Notes: generated by a model from the letters alone, not told the origin. 16,898 nucleotides of DNA from Bacteroidota bacterium (GCA_023426625.1 JAFAAJ010000003.1:1-16898); one strand, 5' to 3'; shown: positions 1 to 7,631, counted from the stretch's first letter. Numbers and translations: made by a program.

Positions 1-282
1 ACAAGTTATGCATCGTACTACCACGATAAGTTTAATGGTAGAAAAACAGCAAGCGGAGAAATTTTTGATAATTCAAAATTCACTGCAGCTAACAGAACGC
101 TTCCTTTTGGTACTATGATTAAAATTACCAATCTGGAAAATGGAAAAGAAGTGATTGTGAAAATTAATGATAGAGGGCCTTTTCATTCTTCAAGAGCTTT
201 AGATGTTTCTAAAGCAGCGTTCAGCGAAATCGCGGATACCAATGATGGTACAATCCCGGTGGAATACGAAATTGTCGACTAA
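1..282 (+). CDS. RlpA-like double-psi beta-barrel protein, 3' end only
   Basis: The gene enters from the left edge and only its last 93 codons are visible, in frame 1, ending at TAA 280-282. The visible part is almost exactly one RlpA-type double-psi beta-barrel domain: YYHDKFNGRKTASGEIF, then RTLPFGT, NGKEV, INDRGPF and RALDVSKAAF. RlpA proteins are septal or envelope-associated lytic transglycosylases, or proteins related to them, that act on peptidoglycan in the periplasm. The Asp of the NDRGPF motif (fragment residue 57) is kept. The residue before RTLP is Asn (fragment residue 31), where E. coli and Pseudomonas RlpA have His, so lytic activity is uncertain. The signal peptide and any other domain lie outside the window. 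Fold assignment is sure; enzymatic role is inferred. It is followed by the convergent palindrome at 299-406. Confidence 0.85.
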   Translation, partial: TSYASYYHDKFNGRKTASGEIFDNSKFTAANRTLPFGTMIKITNLENGKEVIVKINDRGPFHSSRALDVSKAAFSEIADTNDGTIPVEYEIVD

Positions 283-298
283 ACTTATGATTTAAATT

Positions 299-406
299 AA
301 AAGAGGCTGTCTCAAAAGTACCCCCTCTCTCGGACTCCTGTCTGACAACTTTTGTCATTTAGGAGATTCTCAGAGCATTAATTTACCTTTTGAGACAGCC
401 TCTTTT
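299..406. repeat. Long nested palindrome, likely bidirectional terminator or MITE-like element
   Basis: The arms 299-318 and 387-406 are perfect 20-base inverted copies (AAAAGAGGCTGTCTC...). The 68-base centre folds further in register: CTCT 327-330 with AGAG 372-375, CTCCT 335-339 with AGGAG 361-365, and TGACAA 343-348 with TTGTCA 352-357. It sits exactly between the convergent RlpA-like gene and xth, six bases from the xth stop codon. T-rich tracts flank both sides, so it can stop transcription in both directions. The GAGGCTGTCTCAAAAG arm resembles terminal repeats I recall from IS1182-type elements and from dispersed flavobacterial hairpins; that link is from memory. No transposase is present. 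Confidence 0.75.
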
Positions 407-412
407 CTGTTT

Positions 413-1177
413 TTATACATCAAGTTCCACTAAAGCAGGACAGTGATCAGAATGTATTGCTTCTTTCAGAATAACAGCTCGCGAAAGCTTTTCTTTTAAT
501 GAATAAGAAGTGAAGTTATAATCCAATCTCCATCCTTTGTTTTTCGCCCTTGAGTTTTGTCGGTAACTCCACCATGTATAATTATCCGGATCGTTATTGA
601 AAAACCTGAAACTATCTATAAGTTCGCATTCTTCGATAAATGTGGTCATCCATTCCCTTTCTATAGGAAGAAAACCGGATACATTTTTAAGGCGTACCGG
701 ATCGTGTATATCGATCGCCTGATGACAGATATTAAAGTCACCTGAAATAATAAGATTGGGGATGCTCTTCTTTAAATTCTTGATATAATCCAGGAAATCA
801 TGACAGAACTGCATTTTGAAATCCAGTCTTTCGATATTTGAAGCGGAAGGTACATAGACAGAAATAGCTGAATAGCCATCGAAATCCGCACGGATGATCC
901 TGCCTTCATTGTCATAGCTTTCAATTCCGCAACCGTATTCAACATGGTTGGGTTTTGTTTTTGAAGCGATTCCAACGCCACTGTAGCCTTTTCTTACAGC
1001 GGAATGCCAATAACTATGGTAACCCAGTTTTTCGAGACTTTCTATATCTATCTGATCGTTTCCTGCTTTACTTTCCTGAATACAGATAATATCAGGATCA
1101 GCGACTTTCAGCCAACCCAAAAAATCTTTGGTAAAAGCCGCTCTAATTCCGTTGACGTTGTATGTGATTAATTTCAT
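413..1177 (-). CDS. xth: Exodeoxyribonuclease III (class II AP endonuclease)
   Basis: This 254-residue protein belongs to the exonuclease III family, which cleaves DNA 5' of abasic sites and removes 3' blocking groups in base excision repair in the cytoplasm. All catalytic motifs are visible: N7 in TYNVNG, E35 in IQESKAG, Y108 in VYVPS, D147 and N149 in SGDFNI, and D244/H245 in HSDHCPALVE. The length is close to E. coli XthA (268). The ATG at 1177-1175 is chosen because the family begins MKLITYNVNG. A TAnnTTTG element lies only four bases upstream of the ATG, so the transcript may be leaderless. The gene follows porX on the same strand but is separated from it by a strong terminator hairpin. 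Its 3' end abuts the palindrome at 299-406. Confidence 0.95.
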   Translation of the reverse strand: MKLITYNVNGIRAAFTKDFLGWLKVADPDIICIQESKAGNDQIDIESLEKLGYHSYWHSAVRKGYSGVGIASKTKPNHVEYGCGIESYDNEGRIIRADFDGYSAISVYVPSASNIERLDFKMQFCHDFLDYIKNLKKSIPNLIISGDFNICHQAIDIHDPVRLKNVSGFLPIEREWMTTFIEECELIDSFRFFNNDPDNYTWWSYRQNSRAKNKGWRLDYNFTSYSLKEKLSRAVILKEAIHSDHCPALVELDV

Positions 1178-1181
1178 GCTT

Positions 1182-1189
1182 CAAAAATA
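1182..1189 (-). promoter_or_regulatory. Candidate -7 promoter element of xth
   Basis: On the minus strand this reads TATTTTTG, an exact match to the Bacteroidota TAnnTTTG element. It lies four bases before the xth ATG and directly after the T-run of the porX terminator. No convincing TTG/TTTG -33 box was found at the usual spacing, so read-through from porX remains an alternative. Confidence 0.4.
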
Positions 1190-1190
1190 T

Positions 1191-1230
1191 TAAAAAACGG
1201 GCGGAAAAAATCGAAAGATTTTTTCCGCCC
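1191..1230 (-). terminator. Rho-independent terminator of porX
   Basis: A perfect 14-bp stem joins 1199-1212 and 1217-1230, with a four-base loop (TTTC on the minus strand). On that strand it is followed by G and a run of six T (1192-1197). It lies 28 bases after the porX stop codon and immediately upstream of xth, so the two same-strand genes are probably largely uncoupled. Confidence 0.9.
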
Positions 1231-1258
1231 ACCCAATTAAATAAACTATGAAAAAAAA

Positions 1259-2803
1259 CTACTTGGGTTCTAAAATGCTTATAGGAATAATACATTCTTC
1301 TAATGAAATTCCTCCATGCTGGTATGTTTCTTTATAATAGTTTACAAAATGATTGTAGTTTTTAGGATATGCCAGAAAAATATTGCTCTTGGCAAAAATA
1401 TATTTCGAGCTTAAATTTCCTTTAGGCAGAAATAATTTTTCAGGATTGGTGATTGCCCAAACATCACTGTCGTCGTAGGTTAAACTCTTCCCTGTTTTGT
1501 AACGGATATTTGTGGACGTTTCTCTGTCTCCAACCACTTTGCTTGGCTTTTTCACATATACCGTTCCGTGATCTGTAGTGATGACCAGCTTATAGCCGCT
1601 TTCTGCAGCCGCTTTTATGATTTTCATTAAAGATGAATTCTCAAACCAGTTCAAAGTAAGAGACCGGAATGTCTTATCATCACGAATTAACTGATCTACA
1701 ATGTGATTGTCCGTTTTTGCGTGAGACAGGATATCAATGAAATTATAAACGATCACCAAAAGATCATTGTTTTTATGCTGGTTGAAATCATCATAGATCT
1801 TTTTCTCAAAATCGGCATTTAAAACTTTTAAATACTTCATGGATTTTGAACCTAATCCGATCCTCTTCATCTGATCTTCCAGAAAATCACGTTCAAACTC
1901 GTTTTTGTTTCCTTCCTCATTATCATTGAACCATTTATCCGGGAAACGCTTTTCAATTTCCGAAGGCATTAAACCTGCAAAAAATGAATTTCTGGCATAT
2001 TGTGTTGCCGTTGGAAGAATGCTGTAATAGTAATCTTCCGAGATTTTGTTATAATATTTAGTGAATAAAGGCTCGATCACTTTCCACTGATCATAACGTA
2101 AATTATCGATCATCAGAAGCAATACTTTTTCCTTTTCTACTTCTGGTTTTACTTTATCTTTGAAAAGCGTGTGACTCATCATCGGCTTATCCGAATCATG
2201 CAGCCAGTCCTCATAATTTTTTTCAATAAACTTGGCGAACTGGATATTGGCTTCCTCTTTCTGAGACTGCAAAAGGTCAGCAAACTCATTATCTGTAACC
2301 TTATCAAACTTGATCTCCCAGTTCAGGATCTTTTTATAATATTCCGCCCATTCCTGGTAAGTCCTCAAATAAGACAGTTCCATGGAAAGGTTTCTGAACT
2401 CCTGCTGATATTGCAAAATAGTTTTCTGCTCAACAAGATTATCCTGCTGAAGGTTTTTCTTCAATGATAATAAAATCTGGTTGGGATTTACCGGCTTCAA
2501 AATGTAATCTGCGATCTGAGAACCGATGGCTTCTTCCATAATATGTTCCTCTTCGCTTTTCGTTACCATTACGATTTTCAGGGAATTATCTTTCTCCTTG
2601 ATCATAGGGATGGCTTCAAGTCCCGAAATTCCGGGCATATTCTCATCAATAAGAGTTAAAGCGAATTTTTCTGAATCTATAAGTTCTAAAGCCTCATTCA
2701 CATTGTTAACAGGCGTTACCTGATAACCTTTTTTTTCTAAAAATACGATGTGGGGCTTAAGTAAATCTATTTCATCATCTATCCATAATATCTTTTCCGA
2801 CAT
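1259..2803 (-). CDS. porX: PorX, T9SS response regulator with PglZ/alkaline-phosphatase-type domain
   Basis: PorX (514 residues) is a two-component response regulator that, with the histidine kinase PorY, controls expression and function of the type IX secretion system in Bacteroidota. Residues 1-120 are a receiver domain: acidic pocket D9/D10, phospho-acceptor D53 in LIDENMPG, T81 and K103 in YILKPVNP. Residues ~120-215 are a helical linker. Residues ~225-514 are a PglZ domain of the alkaline phosphatase superfamily, with metal or catalytic residues visible at D233 (DNLRYD), T265/T267 (PTATQYARN), D357/H361 and D411/H412 (TTDHGTV). P. gingivalis PorX has been described as a zinc-dependent phosphodiesterase acting on oligonucleotides; activity here is inferred from these residues. 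No DNA-binding domain is present. The ATG at 2803-2801 gives the expected MSEKILWIDDE start. PorY is not in this window. Confidence 0.95.
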   Translation of the reverse strand: MSEKILWIDDEIDLLKPHIVFLEKKGYQVTPVNNVNEALELIDSEKFALTLIDENMPGISGLEAIPMIKEKDNSLKIVMVTKSEEEHIMEEAIGSQIADYILKPVNPNQILLSLKKNLQQDNLVEQKTILQYQQEFRNLSMELSYLRTYQEWAEYYKKILNWEIKFDKVTDNEFADLLQSQKEEANIQFAKFIEKNYEDWLHDSDKPMMSHTLFKDKVKPEVEKEKVLLLMIDNLRYDQWKVIEPLFTKYYNKISEDYYYSILPTATQYARNSFFAGLMPSEIEKRFPDKWFNDNEEGNKNEFERDFLEDQMKRIGLGSKSMKYLKVLNADFEKKIYDDFNQHKNNDLLVIVYNFIDILSHAKTDNHIVDQLIRDDKTFRSLTLNWFENSSLMKIIKAAAESGYKLVITTDHGTVYVKKPSKVVGDRETSTNIRYKTGKSLTYDDSDVWAITNPEKLFLPKGNLSSKYIFAKSNIFLAYPKNYNHFVNYYKETYQHGGISLEECIIPISILEPK

Positions 2804-2941
2804 AATTTATTTTTTTACATGGTTATTGCATCAAAATATTGACCAAATCTTTATAAAAACTGCCAAAATAAACAGTTTAAAAGTTAAATATTAGTTAAAC
2901 GGAAATTATGAGCGAAATATTTCAATCAGCTTTCATTTATC

Positions 2942-2953
2942 CTTATATATAAG
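2942..2953. repeat. 12-base perfect palindrome in the porX/HD-gene intergenic region
   Basis: CTTATATATAAG is a perfect palindrome in the 277-base AT-rich region between the divergent porX and HD-domain genes. It could be a regulator site, but AT-rich palindromes arise easily by chance at this composition. Confidence 0.3.
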
Positions 2954-2990
2954 ACTTTTAAAAATTTCAATACTTCCCGCTTTTACCTAT

Positions 2991-2998
2991 CAAAGATA
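2991..2998 (-). promoter_or_regulatory. Candidate distant -7 promoter element of porX
   Basis: The minus strand reads TATCTTTG, an exact TAnnTTTG match, about 188 bases upstream of the porX ATG. If used, it would give porX a 5' leader of roughly 180 bases. Closer sequences at about 2828-2868 match only with a one-base spacing error or one mismatch. No clear -33 box was found. Confidence 0.3.
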
Positions 2999-3054
2999 AG
3001 ACGAATTGCTGTTCCGATTTGATGAAAAGTAAATAAATGTAAAATTAATTTCCC

Positions 3055-3062
3055 TAACTTTG
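3055..3062 (+). promoter_or_regulatory. Candidate -7 promoter element of the HD-domain gene
   Basis: TAACTTTG matches TAnnTTTG exactly and ends 21 bases before the ATG at 3084. The TTG at 3060-3062, which could be read as an in-frame start codon, is the end of this element, which argues that translation starts at 3084. The -33 region is poor. Confidence 0.55.
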
Positions 3063-3083
3063 TTTACTAATACTGACATTTCA

Positions 3084-4304
3084 ATGCAGAATAAGCTAAA
3101 AATCATCAACGATCCTGTTCACGGATTTATCAAGATCCCCTACGAAATTTTATTTGACGTTATTGAACATCCTTATTTTCAGAGACTAAGAAGGATTTCT
3201 CAGACGGGTTTGCTTAAATTAATTTTTCCCGGCGCAACGCATACAAGATTTCACCATGCACTAGGAGCGATGCACCTGATGTTTACCGCTTTGGAAACTT
3301 TAAAGCTGAAAGGAGTCGAAATTTCAAAAGAAGAAGAAAAAGGGGCGATGTTGGCGATTCTCATGCATGATATCGGACATGGACCATTTTCCCACGCTTT
3401 GGAAAGCATGTTGATGGATGATTGGCATCATGAAAAACTCTCATTACTATTGATGAACAAGCTTAATGAAAAGTTTGACGGACAATTGTCGATAGCAATA
3501 GAAATGTTTCAGGGTAAATACCACAGGAAATTCTTTAACCAGCTTATTTCTTCCCAATTGGATGTAGATAGATTGGATTATCTTAAAAGAGACAGTTTTT
3601 TTACCGGAGTTTCTGAAGGGAATATCAATACCCAAAGAATCATTTCCATGATGAATGTTTGTGAAGAGGGTGAACTGGTGATTGATGCGAAAGGGATTTA
3701 TTCCATTGAAAATTTTTTAACAGCCAGAATGTTTATGTATTGGCAGGTTTACTACCATAAAACATCTGCTTTGGCAGAGTTTCTTCTGGTAAAGATTCTG
3801 GAAAGAGCAAAATATCTGGTTTCTCAGGGAGTTGATCTTCCCGCTGCCGAAAATTTAAAATATTTTTTATATCGAGGTAAAAGTGCTGCTACAGACGAAG
3901 ACGTGGAAAGATTCACACAAATGGACGATGATGATGTTATCCAGGCTATGAAATCCTGGCAGAACTCGGAAGATGTGATCCTTTCTTACTGGTGCAGATG
4001 TGTCATTCAGAGAGATCTTCCTAAAACCATTATTTCTTCACAGCCGTTTACGAAGGAATTCATTGAAGATAAAATAAAAAAGACCAATGAATTTTTCGGA
4101 ATTGATAACGGAGAAGAATTGGTGCATGAAATCAAAAGAAAACTTTTACCCTACAATACGGAAAAACAACCGATCTATTTGTTACAGAAAAATGGTAGAA
4201 AAATTAGATTGGAAGAATCCGAAGACCAGCTTTTATCAGGCCTGATCGTGAATAAAACAACACGATATATTCTGACATTCCCAAGAGATATTTCCAAAAA
4301 CTAA
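3084..4304 (+). CDS. HD-domain phosphohydrolase (dNTPase-like, COG1078 type)
   Basis: This 406-residue protein is an HD-superfamily phosphohydrolase, related to dGTP triphosphohydrolases and SAMHD1. Such enzymes hydrolyse (d)NTPs in the cytoplasm; the actual substrate cannot be read from the sequence. The family opening NDPVHGFIKIPYE and RLRRISQTGLL is present. The metal-binding set is visible: H58 in TRFHHALG, H95/D96 in MHDIGHGPFSH and D162 in LDVDRLDY. The C-terminal ~200 residues are the usual helical region of COG1078 proteins. The ATG at 3084 is preferred over the in-frame TTG at 3060, which belongs to a promoter element and would add only eight unconserved residues. The gene precedes lpxD by 78 bases and is transcribed with it or from its own promoter; its link to lipid A synthesis is probably positional only. 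Confidence 0.9.
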   Translation: MQNKLKIINDPVHGFIKIPYEILFDVIEHPYFQRLRRISQTGLLKLIFPGATHTRFHHALGAMHLMFTALETLKLKGVEISKEEEKGAMLAILMHDIGHGPFSHALESMLMDDWHHEKLSLLLMNKLNEKFDGQLSIAIEMFQGKYHRKFFNQLISSQLDVDRLDYLKRDSFFTGVSEGNINTQRIISMMNVCEEGELVIDAKGIYSIENFLTARMFMYWQVYYHKTSALAEFLLVKILERAKYLVSQGVDLPAAENLKYFLYRGKSAATDEDVERFTQMDDDDVIQAMKSWQNSEDVILSYWCRCVIQRDLPKTIISSQPFTKEFIEDKIKKTNEFFGIDNGEELVHEIKRKLLPYNTEKQPIYLLQKNGRKIRLEESEDQLLSGLIVNKTTRYILTFPRDISKN

Positions 4305-4347
4305 GTCTTAAAGAATCTTAAAATTGGGGTCGTGAAACTAAAAAACG

Positions 4348-4376
4348 TTTGCGAATTATAGAATTTATTATCTTTG
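4348..4376 (+). promoter_or_regulatory. Promoter of the lpxD-lpxC/fabZ-lpxA operon
   Basis: TTTG at 4348-4351, a 17-base spacer and TATCTTTG at 4369-4376 make the best two-part match to the Bacteroidota promoter in this window. The -7 box ends only six bases before the lpxD ATG at 4383, so the transcription start would fall at or next to the start codon. The TTG at 4374-4376 is part of this box and is rejected as a start codon. Confidence 0.7.
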
Positions 4377-4382
4377 CAGAAT

Positions 4383-5414
4383 ATGGAATTTACAGCTTCG
4401 CAAATTGCAAGTTTTATAGACGGAAAAATAATAGGTGACGAGAATGCACTTATTACTGGAGTTTCACCAATTGAAAATGGAGAAGCCGGTCATTTATCAT
4501 TTATAGCTCAAGACCGTTTTTCGGGTTTCCTGGAGACTAGTAAATGCTCTGTTCTTATTGTTTCGGAAAAGCTTTTGGTAAAAGATACGTATACTCCGAC
4601 CATCATTGCCGTTAAGGATGCCTATCTTTCCTTTCAGGTCCTGATGAATCTTTATCAGGAAATGCAAGGGAGAAAAGAAGGTATTGAAGATGGTGCTTCT
4701 ATTCATTCTACAGCCGTAGTTGGAGAGAACGTGTATATAGGAGCATTTACTTACATTTCCGAAAAAGCAAAAATAGGATCCGGTTCACAGATATACCCTC
4801 ATGTTTATGTAGGGAAAGGAGTGAAAATCGGAAAAAACTGTAAAATCGACAGTGGTGCCAGAATTTATGATTACTGTATCATTGGTGATAATTGTGTCAT
4901 TCATTCCAATACTGTAGTGGGTGGTGACGGTTTCGGATTCCAGCCGACACCGGAAGGATTCAAAAAAATTCCTCAACTAGGAAACGTTATTATCGAAGAT
5001 GATGTGGAAATAGGCTCCAATTGTAGTATAGACCGAGCTACTATCGGTTCTACGATCATCGGAAAAGGAACAAAAATAGACAACCTTATCCAGATTGCCC
5101 ATAATGTAAAAATCGGACAGAATAATGTAATTGCAGCACAGGCAGGAATTGCAGGTTCTACCATCATCGGAAACTGGAACCAGATCGGGGGACAGGTTGG
5201 AATTGTAGGACATATTAATATCGGAAACGGGGTTAAAATTCAGGCACAGAGTGGCGTGAATAACAATGTGGAGGATGGAGATGTATTATATGGCTCTCCG
5301 GCGATCTCTGCATCGGACTTCCGCAGAAATTATGTTCATTTCAGAAATTTCACAGACATTGTAAGTAGAATAAATAATCTTGAGAATAACTCAAAAGATA
5401 AAACTAATGAGTGA
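4383..5414 (+). CDS. lpxD: UDP-3-O-(3-hydroxyacyl)glucosamine N-acyltransferase LpxD
   Basis: LpxD adds the N-linked 3-hydroxyacyl chain to UDP-3-O-acylglucosamine, the third step of lipid A synthesis, in the cytoplasm as a trimer. The protein is 343 residues (E. coli 341). Residues 1-~100 are the uridine-binding N-terminal domain (ASQIASFIDGKI, LSFIA). From ~105 to ~310 there is a left-handed beta-helix of hexapeptide repeats (IG.N..I pattern), ending in a short helix. The catalytic His is H240 in the QIAHNVKIG motif, and GGDGFGF lies upstream as expected. The ATG at 4383 is chosen because the alternative TTG at 4374 lies in the promoter's -7 box. The gene overlaps the lpxC-fabZ start by eight bases, which implies coupled translation. 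Confidence 0.96.
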   Translation: MEFTASQIASFIDGKIIGDENALITGVSPIENGEAGHLSFIAQDRFSGFLETSKCSVLIVSEKLLVKDTYTPTIIAVKDAYLSFQVLMNLYQEMQGRKEGIEDGASIHSTAVVGENVYIGAFTYISEKAKIGSGSQIYPHVYVGKGVKIGKNCKIDSGARIYDYCIIGDNCVIHSNTVVGGDGFGFQPTPEGFKKIPQLGNVIIEDDVEIGSNCSIDRATIGSTIIGKGTKIDNLIQIAHNVKIGQNNVIAAQAGIAGSTIIGNWNQIGGQVGIVGHINIGNGVKIQAQSGVNNNVEDGDVLYGSPAISASDFRRNYVHFRNFTDIVSRINNLENNSKDKTNE

Positions 5415-6804
5415 TATGCAAAAAACCCTTCAGGAAGAAGTAACGCTTTCTGGAATTGGACTTCATACGGGTAAAGAAGTAAAACTAACCATTAAACCTG
5501 CAAAAGAAAATACAGGTTTTGTGTTTGTAAGAACAGATTTGGAGGGACATCCTCAGGTCGAAGCTGATGTTAACTATGTTGTAGCAACAGAAAGAGGAAC
5601 AACATTAGAAAAATTAGGAGTAAAAATTACTACTTGTGAACATCTTTTGGCAGCATTGGTAGGCTGTGATATAGATAATGCCATCCTGGAAATGGATGCT
5701 TCTGAACCCCCAATTTTAGACGGATCTTCAAAATTCTTTGTTGAAGCCATCGAAAGCGTGGGAGTAGTGGAACAGAGTGTAGCCAGAGAATATTTGGTGG
5801 TAAAGGAGGTTCTTAGCTATTCAGATCCTGCAACGGGTTCAGAAATTACCATTATTCCTTCAGATACTTATGAAATTACAACAATGGTGGATTTTGGAAC
5901 TAAAGTTTTAGGAACCCAAAATGCTAACCTTAAAAATATTTCAGAATTTAAAGAAGAGATCTCTTCAGCAAGAACGTTCAGCTTTTTACATGAGCTGGAA
6001 ATGCTTTTAGACCATGGATTGATCAAAGGTGGAGATATTTCGAATGCTATTGTATATGTAGATAAAGATCTTACTCCTGAAACTACTGAAAAACTGAAAA
6101 AAGCGTTTGGTAAAGATCAAGTATCCATCAGACCAAACGGAATATTAGATAATCTGAATTTGAATTATCCTAATGAAGCTGCAAGACACAAATTACTGGA
6201 TGTAATCGGAGACTTGGCTTTGGCAGGTGTGAAAATAAAAGGGAAGGTTATTGCCAACAAACCGGGACATTTTGTAAACACTCAATTTGCAAAGAAACTG
6301 AACCGTCAGTGGAAATTGCAAAAAAAGAAAAATGTTCCTGATTTTGACCTTACCAAAGAACCTGTATTTGATATCAACGGAATTATGCGCCTTATGCCAC
6401 ATAGACCACCGTTCTTATTGATCGATAAAGTTCTTGAACTATCAGACTCTCATGTAGTGGGTCTGAAAAATGTAACCATGAATGAACCATTCTTCGTGGG
6501 ACATTTCCCGAAAGAACCGGTAATGCCGGGAGTTCTTCAGGTTGAAGCTTTAGCTCAGACGGGAGGTATTCTTGTATTGGCAAGTGTTCCGGATCCTGAA
6601 AACTATTCAACGTACTTCATCAAGATTGATAAGGTGAAGTTCAAGAGAAAAGTAGTTCCGGGAGATACCATAATTTTTAAAATCGAACTTATTGAGCCTA
6701 TCAGAAGAGGTATTGTACATATGCAGGGATACGGATATGTGGGAGATACAGTAGCTGTAGAAGCAGAATTAATGGCTCAAGTCGCAAAAAATAAAATTGA
6801 TTAA
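5407..6804 (+). CDS. lpxC/fabZ: Fused UDP-3-O-acyl-GlcNAc deacetylase and 3-hydroxyacyl-ACP dehydratase (LpxC-FabZ)
   Basis: This 465-residue protein joins two enzymes. Residues 1-~310 are LpxC, the zinc deacetylase that commits the pathway to lipid A: GIGLHTG, catalytic E78 with zinc ligand H79 (TCEHLLAAL), LDGSS, and zinc ligands H261 and D265 (HKLLDVIGD). Residues ~320-465 are FabZ, which dehydrates 3-hydroxyacyl-ACP in fatty acid synthesis: LMPHRPPFLL, H366 in GHFPKEPVMPG and E380 in QVEALAQTGG, with the 14-residue His-Glu spacing of the family. The two enzymes compete for flux from 3-hydroxyacyl-ACP, so fusion fixes their ratio. This fusion is known in Bacteroidota. ATG 5407 overlaps lpxD by eight bases; ATG 5416 (MQKTLQ) is an alternative. 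The upstream in-frame TTG at 5380 lies inside lpxD and is rejected. Confidence 0.96.
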   Translation: MSDMQKTLQEEVTLSGIGLHTGKEVKLTIKPAKENTGFVFVRTDLEGHPQVEADVNYVVATERGTTLEKLGVKITTCEHLLAALVGCDIDNAILEMDASEPPILDGSSKFFVEAIESVGVVEQSVAREYLVVKEVLSYSDPATGSEITIIPSDTYEITTMVDFGTKVLGTQNANLKNISEFKEEISSARTFSFLHELEMLLDHGLIKGGDISNAIVYVDKDLTPETTEKLKKAFGKDQVSIRPNGILDNLNLNYPNEAARHKLLDVIGDLALAGVKIKGKVIANKPGHFVNTQFAKKLNRQWKLQKKKNVPDFDLTKEPVFDINGIMRLMPHRPPFLLIDKVLELSDSHVVGLKNVTMNEPFFVGHFPKEPVMPGVLQVEALAQTGGILVLASVPDPENYSTYFIKIDKVKFKRKVVPGDTIIFKIELIEPIRRGIVHMQGYGYVGDTVAVEAELMAQVAKNKID

Positions 6805-7593
6805 ATGATTCATCAATTAGCTGCCGTAGATAAGCGTGCAAAAATTGGAAAAAATGTAGTAGTAGAACCCTTTACAACAATTGCTGCAGATGTAGAAATT
6901 GGTGAAGGTACTTGGGTAGGATCCAATGTAACCATAATGGATGGTGCAAGAATCGGGAAAAACTGTAAAATTTTCCCCGGAACAGTAATCTCTGCCATTC
7001 CTCAGGATCTGAAATTCGACGGCGAAGATACACAGACCATAATCGGAGATAACACTACTTTAAGAGAATGTGTTACTGTGAATAAAGGAACAAAAGCCTT
7101 AGGTTATACCAAAGTGGGAAATAACTGCCTTATCATGGCGACTTCGCACGTTGCGCACGACTGCATTATCGGGAACAACGTTATTATTGCCAACGGTTGT
7201 GGTATTGCAGGACACGTAGAAATCGGAGATTTTACGGTAATGGGCGGTCTTTCGGCGGTTCAGCAGTTCGGTAAAATCGGAAAACATACCATGATTTCAG
7301 GGGGATCATTAATCAGAAAAGATATTCCGCCTTATATCAAAGTAGGTAGAGAACCGATTTCTTATGCAGGAATCAATTCTGTAGGTCTTAGAAGAAGAGG
7401 GTTTACCAACGATAAAATTTTCGAAATTCAGAAAATCTACCGTTATATTTTTCAGATGAAAATGAATGTCACTCAGGCATTGGTTTACATCGAAAAAGAA
7501 ATGCTTCCTACAGCTGAAAGAGATGAGATCCTTCAGTTTATCCAAAACTCACCAAGAGGTATTGTAAAAGGATACGGAACAGGGAAAGAATAA
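6805..7593 (+). CDS. lpxA: UDP-N-acetylglucosamine acyltransferase LpxA
   Basis: LpxA transfers a 3-hydroxyacyl chain from ACP to the 3-OH of UDP-GlcNAc, the first and reversible step of lipid A synthesis, as a cytoplasmic trimer. The 262 residues match E. coli LpxA (262). Residues ~1-185 form the left-handed beta-helix of hexapeptide repeats, with the catalytic His at H118 in SHVAHDCIIG. The family motif AIPQDLKF is at ~64-71 and the C-terminal ~75 residues are the helical domain (GLRRRGFT). The ATG directly follows the TAA of lpxC-fabZ with no gap, so translation is very likely coupled. The order lpxD-lpxC/fabZ-lpxA is the usual flavobacterial arrangement. Confidence 0.97.
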   Translation: MIHQLAAVDKRAKIGKNVVVEPFTTIAADVEIGEGTWVGSNVTIMDGARIGKNCKIFPGTVISAIPQDLKFDGEDTQTIIGDNTTLRECVTVNKGTKALGYTKVGNNCLIMATSHVAHDCIIGNNVIIANGCGIAGHVEIGDFTVMGGLSAVQQFGKIGKHTMISGGSLIRKDIPPYIKVGREPISYAGINSVGLRRRGFTNDKIFEIQKIYRYIFQMKMNVTQALVYIEKEMLPTAERDEILQFIQNSPRGIVKGYGTGKE

Positions 7594-7631
7594 TTGATGA
7601 AGTAAAACTGCAAAATGGCTAGTTTGCGATT

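Noticed and set aside
3060..3083. TTG start giving eight extra residues on the HD-domain protein
   Set aside because: The TTG is the end of a TAACTTTG promoter box, and an ATG follows at 3084 right before the conserved family N-terminus.
4374..4382. TTG start for lpxD
   Set aside because: The TTG belongs to the TATCTTTG box of a well-formed promoter; ATG 4383 gives the normal LpxD N-terminus.
4973..5213. Antisense ORFs inside the beta-helix genes
   Set aside because: Repeated hexapeptide codons leave open antisense frames by composition; the products have no domain features.
5380..5406. TTG start for lpxC-fabZ
   Set aside because: It lies inside the lpxD reading frame and adds residues with no LpxC similarity; ATG 5407 or 5416 is at the lpxD stop.
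6805..7593. Periodic sequence in lpxA, lpxD and the lpxD-like gene as a DNA repeat array
   Set aside because: The ~18-base periodicity is explained by hexapeptide repeats of the left-handed beta-helix; units are not identical at DNA level, so it is not a CRISPR or tandem repeat.
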